A stretch of 55,081 nucleotides of DNA, from NCBI GenBank assembly GCA_019418605.1, contig DYBN01000043.1, forward strand, positions 1-55,081, written 5' to 3'. A program made the translations under genes and the position numbers. Origin of the DNA: Sutterella sp. (GTDB taxonomy: Bacteria; Pseudomonadota; Gammaproteobacteria; Burkholderiales; Burkholderiaceae_F). Below, in pieces: positions 43,975 through 52,995 of the stretch (positions are counted from its first letter, which is position 1; each line of letters opens with the position of its first letter). Under the pieces are notes generated by a model. That model did no database searches. It saw nothing but the letters and a program-made list of their open reading frames with translations, and was not told the DNA's origin.

Positions 43975-44043
43975 GCCGGCCCTCGAAGAGCCGGCTCCCG
44001 CGGCGCAGCGACGCCTGCGGGGAGCCCTCTTCGAGCTGCCGGC
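43975..44043 (+). repeat. Large stem-loop between nusA and infB
   Basis: GCCGGC-CTCGAAGAG-CCGGCTCCC on the left can pair, with bulges, with GGGAGCC-CTCTTCGAG-CTGCCGGC on the right. This forms a long imperfect hairpin of about 70 nt that occupies most of the 131-nt intercistronic gap and ends about 10 nt before the infB ribosome-binding site. Confidence 0.6.
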
Positions 44044-44060
44044 GGGAGTGATAGGAAAAC

Positions 44061-46991
44061 ATGGCAAACAATACGGTTCGCGAATTTGCCCTCGAGCTCA
44101 AGGTTTCGGCCGGCACGCTTTTGTCGCAGCTGCAGCAGGCCGGCGTCAGCGTCTCCAGTGAAAACGATGAAATCAGCGATGCGGACAAGGCTAAGCTCCT
44201 GGAGAGCCTGCGTCATGCCCGCGTTCAGGACAAGCCCCGCAAGATCACGGTGACCCGCCGCGAGACCTCGACCATTCGTCAGAATGACGGACAGGGAGGC
44301 GCCCGCACGATCGAAGTTGAAGTGCGCCGCCGCCGCGTGTTCGTTAAAAAGCCCTCTGCCGCGCCAAGCGCTGCCGATGATGCCCGCGCAAGCAGAATTG
44401 CCGCCGCGCGCGCCGAACTCGAAGCGCAGGCCAAGGCCGAGCTTGACCGCAAGGCTCGCGAAGAAGCAAGCCGCAAGGCCGCCGAAGAGGCAGCTCGCGA
44501 GCAGGCCGCCCGCGAAGAGGCGCGTTTGAAGGCCGAGGCCGAAGAACGGCGCCGCCAGGAAGAGGAGCGCCGGCAGGCTGAACTCAAGGCGCAGCAAGAG
44601 CGCGAAGAGGCGGCGCGGCGCGAGGCTCTCGCGAAAAAGCAGGAGCAGGAGCGCCGGCAGCAGGCCTCTCTTGAAGATGAAAAGGCCGAGCAGGCCCGCA
44701 AGGCGGCGGCCGAAGCGGCCCGCGCCAAAGAGCTCCAGGAGAAGGCCGCCGCAGAGGAAGCCGCCCGCAAGAAGGCGGCCGAGGAAGCCGCCGAGCGCGA
44801 AGCCCAGGCCAAGCGCCGCGAGGAAGCGCGCCGCAAGGCGCAGCAGGAGGCCGACGCCATCCGCGCCATGCTCGCCAAGCCCAAGACCGTTCTCAAGGCC
44901 AAACTTGACCGCGGCGACAAGAACGACCGCCGCGACGAGGAAGCCAAGGCGGCAGCGGGTGCTTCCGCAGCCAAGAGCGCGCAGAAGCCCGCCGAGGCCA
45001 AAAAGCCTGCGGCTTCCGCCAATGCGCAGCAGCGCGAGGGAGCGAAGAAGTCGGGCGCCAAGGGCCGCAAGAACACGTCCGATCGCAGCGGCTGGAATGA
45101 AGACAATCAGAAGCGCCGCACGATGAAGTCCCGCGGCGGCGTGGATGCCTCCGACGACAACTGGCACAGCCGCGGCCGCAAGAATCATCGCCACGAGGCC
45201 GCTTCCGTGCATGAGATGCCCACCGAGCCGATCGTGCGCGAGGTGGTCGTGCCCGAGACGATTTCCGTTGCTGATCTCGCCCACAAAATGGCCGTCAAGG
45301 CCACCGGAGTGATCAAGACTCTGATGAAGATGGGCCAGATGGTGACCATCAATCAGATGCTCGATCAGGAAACGGCCATGATCATCGTCGAGGAGATGGG
45401 ACACAAGGCGATTGCAGCCAAGTCCGACGATCCGGAGTCGCTGCTCGGAGAACTCGAAGAGAACGCGCCGCACTTCCCCGAAGTGCCTCGCCCGCCCGTG
45501 GTCACCATCATGGGCCACGTCGACCACGGCAAGACGTCGCTGCTTGACTACATCCGCCGCGCCAAGGTGGCCGCTGGAGAAGCGGGCGGCATTACGCAGC
45601 ACATCGGCGCCTATCACGTCAAGACGCCGCGCGGCATCGTGACCTTCCTTGACACCCCCGGGCACGAGGCCTTCACGGCCATGCGCGCCCGCGGTGCGCA
45701 GGCCACCGACATCGTCATTCTTGTGGTTGCCGCCGACGACGGCGTGATGCCGCAGACGCTTGAGGCCATCGCGCACGCCCGCGCCGCACAGGTGCCCCTG
45801 GTGGTGGCGATCAACAAGATCGACAAGCCCGAGGCCAACATTGAGCGCGTCAAGGGAGAACTCGTGCAAAACGGCGTGCTGCCCGAAGAGTACGGCGGCG
45901 ACGTGCCCTTCTGCCCGGTCTCGGCCAAGACCGGCCAGGGCGTCGACGATCTGCTTGAAAACGTGCTGCTGCAGGCCGAAATGCTCGAACTCAAGGCGCC
46001 GGCCGAAGGACCGGCCAAGGGCGTGGTGATCGAAAGCCGCCTCGACAAGGGGCGCGGCCCCGTGGCTTCCGTTCTCGTGCAGGCGGGCCTACTTAAAAAG
46101 GGCGACATCGTGCTCGCCGGCCAGGCCTTCGGGCGCGTGCGCGCCATGGTCAACGAACTTGGCAAGCAGGTGACCTCCGCCGGCCCCTCGATTCCGGTTG
46201 AGATTCAGGGCCTCTCGGACGTGCCTGCCGCGGGCGACGAAATTCTCGTCGTGCCCGACGAGCGGCGCGCCCGCGAAGTAGCGCTCTTCCGCCAGGGCAA
46301 GTACCGCGAGGTGACGCTTGCCAAGCGCCATGCCGCCAAGCTCGAAAACATCTTTGCCGACAAGGCGGCGGGCGAAGTGAAGACGCTGTCGCTCATCATC
46401 AAGGCCGACGTGCAGGGCTCGACCGAGGCGCTCGTGCATGCCCTCACGAAGCTCTCCACCGACGAGGTGCGCGTGCAGGTCGTGCACAGCGCCGTGGGCG
46501 GCATCTCGGAGACCGACGTCAACCTTGCCGCGGCCTCTCAGGCGGTCATCATCGGCTTTAACGTGCGCGCCGACGCACAGGCCCGCAAGCTTGCCGAGCA
46601 AGAGAGCGTGGACGTGCGCTACTACAACATCATCTACGACGCCGTCGATGATGTGAAGGCGGCCATGAGCGGCATGCTCTCGCCCGAAAAGCGCGAGACG
46701 GTGATCGGCATGCTCGAAATTCGCCAGGTGATCCGCGTTCCGAAGGTTGGCCTGATCGCCGGCTGCCGCGTGCTCGAAGGCGTGGTCAGAAGAAACGCCA
46801 ATGCGCGGCTGCTGCGCGACAACGTGGTCATCTGGACGGGCGAGATCGCAAGCCTGCGCCACTTCAAGGACGATGTGCGCGAAGTGCAGGCCGGCAACGA
46901 ATGCGGCCTCTCGCTCAAGGGCTATGACGACATCAAGGTCAACGACCAGCTCGAAATCTTTGAAGTGACCGAGGTGGCGCGCACGCTCTAG
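44061..46991 (+). CDS. infB: Translation initiation factor IF-2
   Basis: The 976-residue GTPase brings formylmethionyl-tRNA to the 30S subunit. An IF2-N domain (1-53) is followed by a long Ala/Arg/Glu-rich coiled-coil region (about 110-300), a second IF2-N-like domain (about 395-445), and the GTPase domain with GHVDHGKTSLLD near 484. DTPGHEAF (G3) and NKIDKP (G4) are present, then domains II-IV. The frame has no internal break. A strong terminator follows the stop codon. Confidence 0.97.
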   Translation: MANNTVREFALELKVSAGTLLSQLQQAGVSVSSENDEISDADKAKLLESLRHARVQDKPRKITVTRRETSTIRQNDGQGGARTIEVEVRRRRVFVKKPSAAPSAADDARASRIAAARAELEAQAKAELDRKAREEASRKAAEEAAREQAAREEARLKAEAEERRRQEEERRQAELKAQQEREEAARREALAKKQEQERRQQASLEDEKAEQARKAAAEAARAKELQEKAAAEEAARKKAAEEAAEREAQAKRREEARRKAQQEADAIRAMLAKPKTVLKAKLDRGDKNDRRDEEAKAAAGASAAKSAQKPAEAKKPAASANAQQREGAKKSGAKGRKNTSDRSGWNEDNQKRRTMKSRGGVDASDDNWHSRGRKNHRHEAASVHEMPTEPIVREVVVPETISVADLAHKMAVKATGVIKTLMKMGQMVTINQMLDQETAMIIVEEMGHKAIAAKSDDPESLLGELEENAPHFPEVPRPPVVTIMGHVDHGKTSLLDYIRRAKVAAGEAGGITQHIGAYHVKTPRGIVTFLDTPGHEAFTAMRARGAQATDIVILVVAADDGVMPQTLEAIAHARAAQVPLVVAINKIDKPEANIERVKGELVQNGVLPEEYGGDVPFCPVSAKTGQGVDDLLENVLLQAEMLELKAPAEGPAKGVVIESRLDKGRGPVASVLVQAGLLKKGDIVLAGQAFGRVRAMVNELGKQVTSAGPSIPVEIQGLSDVPAAGDEILVVPDERRAREVALFRQGKYREVTLAKRHAAKLENIFADKAAGEVKTLSLIIKADVQGSTEALVHALTKLSTDEVRVQVVHSAVGGISETDVNLAAASQAVIIGFNVRADAQARKLAEQESVDVRYYNIIYDAVDDVKAAMSGMLSPEKRETVIGMLEIRQVIRVPKVGLIAGCRVLEGVVRRNANARLLRDNVVIWTGEIASLRHFKDDVREVQAGNECGLSLKGYDDIKVNDQLEIFEVTEVARTL

Positions 46992-47006
46992 TCTTGAAGC
47001 TTTGAT

Positions 47007-47037
47007 AAAACCGGGGCGAGGAATTTGCCCCGGTTTT
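47007..47037 (+). terminator. Strong rho-independent terminator between infB and rbfA
   Basis: AAAACCGGGGC (47007-47017) and GCCCCGGTTTT (47027-47037) are perfect complements around a 9-nt loop, so it could work in either direction. It splits infB from rbfA. Confidence 0.85.
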
Positions 47038-47196
47038 CAAGACTTGGGCAGGAGGCGGCCTCTACTTATTTATTGACGCTCCGGAAGCGCCCTTGAGGCG
47101 GCGCAGACCCGGGCAACACACGATTTATTCAGAGCCCGGCGGCGCTTGAGACTTTGGTTTTGAAGCGTTCGCCGGCTTTTCAGGAGAAACCCAAGC

Positions 47197-47622
47197 ATGA
47201 GATCTTCCAAGCCCGGACGCGGGCTGCGCGTTGCCGATCAGATCGCACGCGACGTGGCCGAGCTCATTCCGCGCGAGGTCCGCGACCCCCGCGTCGGACT
47301 CGTTACCATCACGGGCTGCGAAATTACGCCCGACTATGCGCACGCAAAGGTGTTTTTCACCGTCATCGGCAGTGATCCTGCCTTGTGCACCGAAGGACTC
47401 AATGCAGCGGCCGGCATGCTGCGCGGACATATTTTCAAGAAGCTGCGCATTCATACGGTGCCCACGCTTCACTTCGTGCACGACACGAGCGTTGAGCGCG
47501 GCTTTGAGATGGACGCCGTCATTCGCGAGGCGATGGAAAAGACCCGCGCAAGCGAGGAAAGCGCGGGCGGCGAGGAGCAGGACGCCGGCGCGATGCGTGC
47601 GGCGCAGGACTCTGCCAAATAA
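47197..47622 (+). CDS. rbfA: Ribosome-binding factor A
   Basis: The 141-residue KH-type protein binds the 30S subunit during 16S rRNA 5'-end maturation. Conserved parts are RVADQIARDVAELI near the N-terminus, EVRDPRVGLVTITGCEI, and the C-terminal PTLHFVHDTS. A CAGGAGA site precedes ATG 47197. It follows infB but lies beyond the terminator; the 160-nt gap may hold its own promoter, though none was clear. Confidence 0.95.
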   Translation: MRSSKPGRGLRVADQIARDVAELIPREVRDPRVGLVTITGCEITPDYAHAKVFFTVIGSDPALCTEGLNAAAGMLRGHIFKKLRIHTVPTLHFVHDTSVERGFEMDAVIREAMEKTRASEESAGGEEQDAGAMRAAQDSAK

Positions 47623-47636
47623 CCGGCGGGCTTCGT

Positions 47637-48560
47637 ATGGGCAAGAAGGGAGACGCAGTCGACGGCGTGATGCTGCTTGACAAGCCCGAGGGCATGAGCT
47701 CGAACTGGGCGCTGCAGCTCACGCGCAGACTGATCAACGCGCAGAAGGCGGGCCATACGGGCACGCTTGACCCGATGGCAACCGGACTGCTGCCGCTTGC
47801 CTTCGGAAACGCCACGAAGTACTCGGCCGATCTGCTGCACGCAGACAAGCGCTATCGCGCGGTGCTCGCCCTTGGCGCGGCAACCGACACGATGGATCGT
47901 ACGGGCGAGGTGACCGAGCGAAGCGACCGCACGGTCACGCGCGAGGAATTCGAGGCGGTTTTGCCTGAATTCACAGGGGAAATCGAACAGGTTCCGCCGA
48001 TGTATTCGGCCATCAAGTTTGCAGGCAAAAATCTGTATGATCTAGCCCGCAAAGGCCTTGAGGTCGAGCGGCAGCCCCGAAAGGTAACGGTCTACGAGCT
48101 GCGGCTCGTGCGCTTTGACGGGCGCGAGGCTGAAATTGACGTCAAGGTGAGCAAAGGGACGTACATTCGGGTGCTCGCCGACGACATCGGCCGCAGGCTC
48201 GGCGCATACGCCCACCTCAAGTCGCTCAGGCGCACCGAGGTCGGGCCGCTTAGCATCAAGGACGCCGTGCCCTTTGATGTCATCGACGACAAGTCGAAGA
48301 CGCCGCAGCAGAGGCGCGCGTACCTCAAGGGCGCCGACTTTTTGCTGCAGTCGCTTCCCGCGGTGCAGCTCGATGCCGGCAGCGCCAGGCGCCTGCGCAA
48401 CGGGCAGAGGCTTGCCGTTGGAAGCCGCCTAAGAGACGTGCTTGCACGGGCCTATGACGAGGCCGGCGGGCTTCTTGGCGTCGTGCGCATCGATCACCGG
48501 GGCACGCTGCATCCGCACCGGCTCATTCGCTTTGAGGCGGCGCCGTCCGAAGAAATCTAA
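47637..48560 (+). CDS. truB: tRNA pseudouridine(55) synthase TruB
   Basis: The 307-residue enzyme makes pseudouridine 55 in the T loop of all tRNAs. The catalytic Asp45 lies in HTGTLDPMATG. The conserved DKPEGMSS and the RRTEVGPLSI segment are present. The C-terminal PUA-like domain starts near 240. The start is 15 nt after rbfA, the usual neighbour. Confidence 0.96.
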   Translation: MGKKGDAVDGVMLLDKPEGMSSNWALQLTRRLINAQKAGHTGTLDPMATGLLPLAFGNATKYSADLLHADKRYRAVLALGAATDTMDRTGEVTERSDRTVTREEFEAVLPEFTGEIEQVPPMYSAIKFAGKNLYDLARKGLEVERQPRKVTVYELRLVRFDGREAEIDVKVSKGTYIRVLADDIGRRLGAYAHLKSLRRTEVGPLSIKDAVPFDVIDDKSKTPQQRRAYLKGADFLLQSLPAVQLDAGSARRLRNGQRLAVGSRLRDVLARAYDEAGGLLGVVRIDHRGTLHPHRLIRFEAAPSEEI

Positions 48561-48606
48561 TTTGTTGAAATGTAAAGGATCCCGCCAAAACGGGAGTTTG
48601 TGAAAA

Positions 48607-50454
48607 ATGACTCGAGCAATTCGAAACATTGCCATTATTGCGCACGTCGACCACGGCAAGACCACCATGGTCGACAAGCTCCTGCAGTGCGCGGGCACTT
48701 TCCGCAGCAACCAGGTGGTCGACGAACGCGTCATGGACAGCAACGCGATCGAAAAGGAGCGCGGCATCACGATTCTGTCCAAAAACTGCGCCGTTGAGTA
48801 CGAAGGCATTCACATCAACATCATCGACACGCCGGGGCACGCCGACTTTGGCGGCGAAGTCGAGCGCGTGCTCTCGATGGTCGACGGGGTGCTCCTGTTG
48901 GTCGACGCAGTCGACGGCCCGATGCCGCAGACGCGCTTTGTCACGCGCAAGGCCCTTGCCGCGGGCTTAAAGCCCATCGTCGTGATCAACAAGGTTGACC
49001 GTCCGGGGGCGCGCCCCGACTGGGTGGTCAACCAGACGTTTGATCTTTTCGACAAGCTCGGCGCAACCGAAGATCAGCTTGACTTCCCGGTGATCTACGC
49101 CTCGGCCCTCAACGGCTATGCGGGCTATACGCCCGATGTGGAAGAACTCAAGAAGATCGGCAACATGCGCGCGGTTTTTGACACCGTCATCAAGTACGTG
49201 CCGGTGCGCGAAGACGACGCCGAAAGCCCCCTGATGCTGCAGATTTGCTCGCTTGACTACAACAGCTACGTGGGCAAGATCGGCATCGGCCGCGTGCACC
49301 GCGGCCGCATCCGCGCCGGTCAGTCCGTGGTGATCATGAACGGTCCCGACGACACCCCCAAGGCGGCCAAGGTCAACCAGATCCTGCAGTTTGAGGGACT
49401 TGACCGCAAGGAGGTCGCGGAGGCGCAGGCGGGCGACATCGTGCTCGTCAACGGCATCGAGGAGCTCAACATCGGCACGACCATCACCGATCCCGAGCAC
49501 CCCGAGGCGCTGCCGCTGCTTAAGGTTGACGAACCGACGCTTACGATGAGCTTCATGGTGAACACTTCGCCCCTGGCGGGCCGCGAAGGCAAGTTCGTCA
49601 CGAGCCGCCAGATTCGCGAGCGTCTTGAGCGCGAACTCAAGAGCAACGTCGCCATGCGGCTGCGTCCGACGGCCGATGAAACGTGCTGGGAAGTCTGCGG
49701 GCGCGGCGAACTGCACCTGACGATTCTGCTTGAAAACATGCGCCGCGAGGGCTACGAGCTTGCCGTGGGCCGTCCGCGCGTTCTTCTGAAGGTGGTCGAC
49801 GGCCAGAAGCAGGAGCCCTATGAGCTGCTTACGGTCGACGTTGAAGAAGAGCACCAGGGCGCCGTTATGGAGGAGCTCGGCCGCCGCAAGGGCGATCTGC
49901 AGGACATGCAGCCCGACGGCAAGGGGCGCGTGCGCCTTGAGTACCGCATCCCGGCCCGCGGCCTGATCGGCTTTCAGTCCATGTTCATGACGATGTGCCG
50001 CGGCACGGGCATCATGAGCCACGTCTTTGACGACTACGGTCCGATCAAGCAGGGCGACGTGGGCGAGCGCCGCTCGGGCGCCATCATCAGCCAGGACGAC
50101 GGCGCGGCCGTTGCCTATGCGCTCTGGAAGATTCAGGAGCGCGGGCGCCTCTTTGTGAGCCCCGGCGATCCGCTCTACGAGGGCATGATCATCGGCGAGC
50201 ACTCGCGTGAAAACGACATCGTCGTCAACCCGATTCGCGGCAAGCAGCTCACCAACATCCGCGCCTCCGGCACCGACGAGGCCATCCGCCTCGTGCCGCC
50301 CGTGAAGCTCACGCTTGAGTCGGCCGTTGAATTCATCAACGACGACGAGCTCGTGGAAATTACGCCCAAGAGCATCCGTCTGAGAAAGCGCTGGCTCAAG
50401 GAGTTCGAGCGCCGCCGCGCCGCCCGCGTCGAGCGCGACGAAAATTCGCTCTGA
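48607..50454 (+). CDS. typA: Ribosome-associated GTPase TypA/BipA
   Basis: The 615-residue translational GTPase resembles EF-G and LepA. The G domain has AHVDHGKTTMVD (12-23), DTPGHADFGGEVER (G3) and NKVDR. Domains II-IV and the TypA-specific C-terminal domain follow (MQPDGKGRVRLEYRIPARG). It acts in 50S assembly and stress adaptation. It is 46 nt after truB; a T8 run lies at 50473-50480 after the stop. Confidence 0.96.
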   Translation: MTRAIRNIAIIAHVDHGKTTMVDKLLQCAGTFRSNQVVDERVMDSNAIEKERGITILSKNCAVEYEGIHINIIDTPGHADFGGEVERVLSMVDGVLLLVDAVDGPMPQTRFVTRKALAAGLKPIVVINKVDRPGARPDWVVNQTFDLFDKLGATEDQLDFPVIYASALNGYAGYTPDVEELKKIGNMRAVFDTVIKYVPVREDDAESPLMLQICSLDYNSYVGKIGIGRVHRGRIRAGQSVVIMNGPDDTPKAAKVNQILQFEGLDRKEVAEAQAGDIVLVNGIEELNIGTTITDPEHPEALPLLKVDEPTLTMSFMVNTSPLAGREGKFVTSRQIRERLERELKSNVAMRLRPTADETCWEVCGRGELHLTILLENMRREGYELAVGRPRVLLKVVDGQKQEPYELLTVDVEEEHQGAVMEELGRRKGDLQDMQPDGKGRVRLEYRIPARGLIGFQSMFMTMCRGTGIMSHVFDDYGPIKQGDVGERRSGAIISQDDGAAVAYALWKIQERGRLFVSPGDPLYEGMIIGEHSRENDIVVNPIRGKQLTNIRASGTDEAIRLVPPVKLTLESAVEFINDDELVEITPKSIRLRKRWLKEFERRRAARVERDENSL

Positions 50455-50618
50455 CGGGGGATTGCGCTCTGCTTTTTTTTCGGCCGCGCAGGCGGCCTGC
50501 ACGTTAAGGCGGGCGCAGTCGTTTTGCCATTTGGCCTGAGCCGGCGACCCTCCGCGAGGTCTTTGCCCTTCGGAGGTTCGTGCGGCTCTTTGCGCATCCG
50601 TGACGTCGAGGTTTTCCC

Positions 50619-51026
50619 ATGAGTTTTTTCACTGACGAACAAAACGCCGCGCCCTGTCCCTGCGGCAGCGGCAAGCCGCTGCAGGACTGCTGCGGCAAAT
50701 TCATCGATCTCACCGTGACGCCCAAGACGGCCCTTGAGGTCATGCGGGCGCGTTATACGGCTTTTGCGCTTGGCCACACGGCTTGGCTTAAGGCGACCTG
50801 GGCGCCCAACAAGCGCCCCAAGGGCGAGGTCATTGACCCCGATTATCACTGGCTGGGCTTGAAGGTCGTCAAAGCTCGGGAGATCGACGACAAGCACGCC
50901 GTGGTTGAATTCATCGCGCGCGCCCGGGTGGGCTCGCAGGGTGCCGTCAGGCACCACGAGGTGAGCCGCTTTGAAAAGCGCCAGGGCCTGTGGTACTACG
51001 TCGACGGAGACGTTTTGCCCAAGTAG
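50619..51026 (+). CDS. YchJ-like SEC-C motif protein (UPF0225)
   Basis: The 135-residue protein starts with a SEC-C zinc-binding motif, C13-P-C15 and C24-C25. An NTF2-like helical and beta region follows (ALEVMRARYTAFALGHTAWLKATW). The family, UPF0225/YchJ, has no confirmed biochemical role. SEC-C motifs bind zinc and are also known in SecA. It stands alone between typA and dusA with room for its own expression signals. Confidence 0.85.
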   Translation: MSFFTDEQNAAPCPCGSGKPLQDCCGKFIDLTVTPKTALEVMRARYTAFALGHTAWLKATWAPNKRPKGEVIDPDYHWLGLKVVKAREIDDKHAVVEFIARARVGSQGAVRHHEVSRFEKRQGLWYYVDGDVLPK

Positions 51027-51101
51027 CGCCGACAATCAGGTTCGCGCTGCAGCCAAGCCCCAAAAAGACGAAAAAGCAAAAATCATCCAGCAGCCCCATT
51101 C

Positions 51102-52130
51102 ATGACGCTCGATCCCGGAAACTGGCGCTTTTGCGTGGCGCCCATGCTCGATTGGACGGACACGCACTGCCGCGTGTTTCACCGCACGCTCTCGCGCCAT
51201 GCGAGGCTCTACACAGAGATGATCACGACGCCTGCGCTCGTCTACGGCAGGCGCGAATTTTTGCTGCGCCACGACCCGTGTGAAGCGCCGCTTGCCTGTC
51301 AGCTCGGCGGCAGCGACCCCGCACAGCTCTCGCAGGCCGCCCGATGGGTGCAGGAGACGGGCTACGACGAAGTCAACCTCAACTGCGGCTGTCCTTCCGA
51401 GCGGGTGCAAAAGGGAAGTTTCGGCGCGTGCCTGATGCTCGAGCCGCAGCTTGTGGCCGACTGCTGGAAGGCGATGCAGGATGCCGTTGACATTCCCGTC
51501 ACGATCAAGCACCGCATCGGCGTTGATCAAAACGACAGCTATGCTTTTGTGCGGGACTTTGTGGGCACCCTCTACGAAGCCGGCTGCCGAGTCTTTATCG
51601 TGCACACGCGCGCGGCCTGGCTCAAGGGCCTGAGCCCCAAGGAAAACCGCGAAGTACCGCCCTTAAAGCGCGAATACGCCTATGCCCTCAAAAGGGACTT
51701 TCCCGATGCCGTCATCTGCATGAACGGCGCCATTTCAAGCGTTCAAAGCGCCGAAGAGCTCATCGCCCAAGGCGTTGATGGCGTGATGGTGGGGCGGGCG
51801 GCCTATCAAAACCCCTGGATGCTCACCGAGGTTGACGAAAGGCTTTTTGGGGATGCGCACGCGCCGGTAACGCGCGAGGCCGCCATCGACGCCATGACTG
51901 CCTACATTGCCCGCACGGTGCAGGAGCACCCGCAGTGCGTGCGCGGCACGGCGCGCCACATGCTGGGACTCTTAAACGGCCTGGCAGGCGCCAAGGCCTG
52001 GCGGCGCACGCTCTCCGATCCTGCCGCCTACGCGGCCTTCGGAACGCAAATCCTGCAGCAGGCCTATGCGCGGGCGGGCTGGCGGGATGCCGACCTCTTC
52101 GACGACCGGTTCGATGACGATGAGTTTTAA
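51102..52130 (+). CDS. dusA: tRNA-dihydrouridine(20/20a) synthase DusA
   Basis: The 342-residue FMN-dependent enzyme reduces uridines in the D loop. VAPMLDWTDTHCR and NREVPPLKREYAY are specific for the DusA subgroup. The catalytic Cys97 is in NCGCPS, and FMN-binding segments (IKHRIGVD, MVGRAAYQNPW) are clear. ATG 51102 is 75 nt after the YchJ-like gene. The stop codon overlaps that of the convergent sulfurtransferase. Confidence 0.95.
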   Translation: MTLDPGNWRFCVAPMLDWTDTHCRVFHRTLSRHARLYTEMITTPALVYGRREFLLRHDPCEAPLACQLGGSDPAQLSQAARWVQETGYDEVNLNCGCPSERVQKGSFGACLMLEPQLVADCWKAMQDAVDIPVTIKHRIGVDQNDSYAFVRDFVGTLYEAGCRVFIVHTRAAWLKGLSPKENREVPPLKREYAYALKRDFPDAVICMNGAISSVQSAEELIAQGVDGVMVGRAAYQNPWMLTEVDERLFGDAHAPVTREAAIDAMTAYIARTVQEHPQCVRGTARHMLGLLNGLAGAKAWRRTLSDPAAYAAFGTQILQQAYARAGWRDADLFDDRFDDDEF

Positions 52131-52981
52131 GGTTCGCCCGTTTGCTTGATCGGGCGGCTCTCGTCGCTGATCCACTCCGACCAGCTGCCGATGTAGACGC
52201 CGGCGGCGGGCATGCCGGCCACCGTCATGGCCAGATGATTGCAGCAGGCCGTCACGCCCGAGCCGCAGTAGTTGATGATGTTGGCGCAGTCGCGCGCGCC
52301 GATCACGGCGCTCAATTCCTGATGCAGCGCTTCGGGCGACTTGAAAAGGCCGTCGGCGCCGATGTTTTCGCTGCTTGGCCGCAGCAGCGCGCCGGGAATG
52401 TGTCCGGCCACCGGATCGATGGGTTCGCTTTCGCCTGCCCAGCGCTCGCGGCTGCGGGCGTCAAGAAGCGTGTAGTCGCCGACGCGCAGATTTTCCTCAA
52501 TGAATTCAACGCCGAAGACGCGCTCCAAGGGCGTCTGCGCCCGGTACGTTCCCGCCTCCCACTCGGGCTCTTCGGTTTGAACGGCAAGCCCCGCGGCGAG
52601 CCACGCGGCAAAGCCCCCGTTGAGGACGCGCACGTTTTCAAAGCCCACCCAGCGCAGCGTAAACCAAAGCCGCGAGGCGTAGTTGCACGCGCCGTCGTCA
52701 TAGACAACCACGACGGAGTCGGGCGAGACGCCCAGTCTGCGCATGTTCACGCAAAAGCGGCCGGAGTCCGGCAAGGGGTGGCGGCCGTTGGTGCCGCTGC
52801 GGCAGCCGCTCACGTCGTTTTCAAGGTCGGCAAAGCGCGCCTGAGGGATGTGGCCTGCCGAATAAAGTCTGCGGCCTTCTTCGTGGTCGGTGAGACTCGC
52901 GCGTACGTCGATCAGCACGAGCTTGGGATCGGCGAGGGCGGCTTGAAGTTCTTCGATGGAAATCAGGGGTGAAGTGGCCAT
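52127..52981 (-). CDS. Sulfurtransferase, 3-mercaptopyruvate type
   Basis: The 284-residue protein has two rhodanese domains. The second carries the active-site loop CGSGVTAC (Cys239). CGSGVT is typical of 3-mercaptopyruvate sulfurtransferase, while thiosulfate enzymes more often have CRKGVT. It transfers sulfane sulfur to thiol acceptors. The frame extends to 53251, but the added part is Arg-rich; homology starts at MATSPLISIEEL. Its TAA overlaps the dusA stop by two bases. The permease gene upstream is 14 nt away, so they may form an operon. Confidence 0.88.
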   Translation of the reverse strand: MATSPLISIEELQAALADPKLVLIDVRASLTDHEEGRRLYSAGHIPQARFADLENDVSGCRSGTNGRHPLPDSGRFCVNMRRLGVSPDSVVVVYDDGACNYASRLWFTLRWVGFENVRVLNGGFAAWLAAGLAVQTEEPEWEAGTYRAQTPLERVFGVEFIEENLRVGDYTLLDARSRERWAGESEPIDPVAGHIPGALLRPSSENIGADGLFKSPEALHQELSAVIGARDCANIINYCGSGVTACCNHLAMTVAGMPAAGVYIGSWSEWISDESRPIKQTGEP

Positions 52982-52995
52982 GACGGATGCAGTCC

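Noticed and set aside
43971..45869. A 632-codon minus-strand frame antisense to infB
   Set aside because: It mirrors the coiled-coil and GTPase regions of infB in low-complexity Leu/Gly/His-rich sequence and has no ribosome-binding site.
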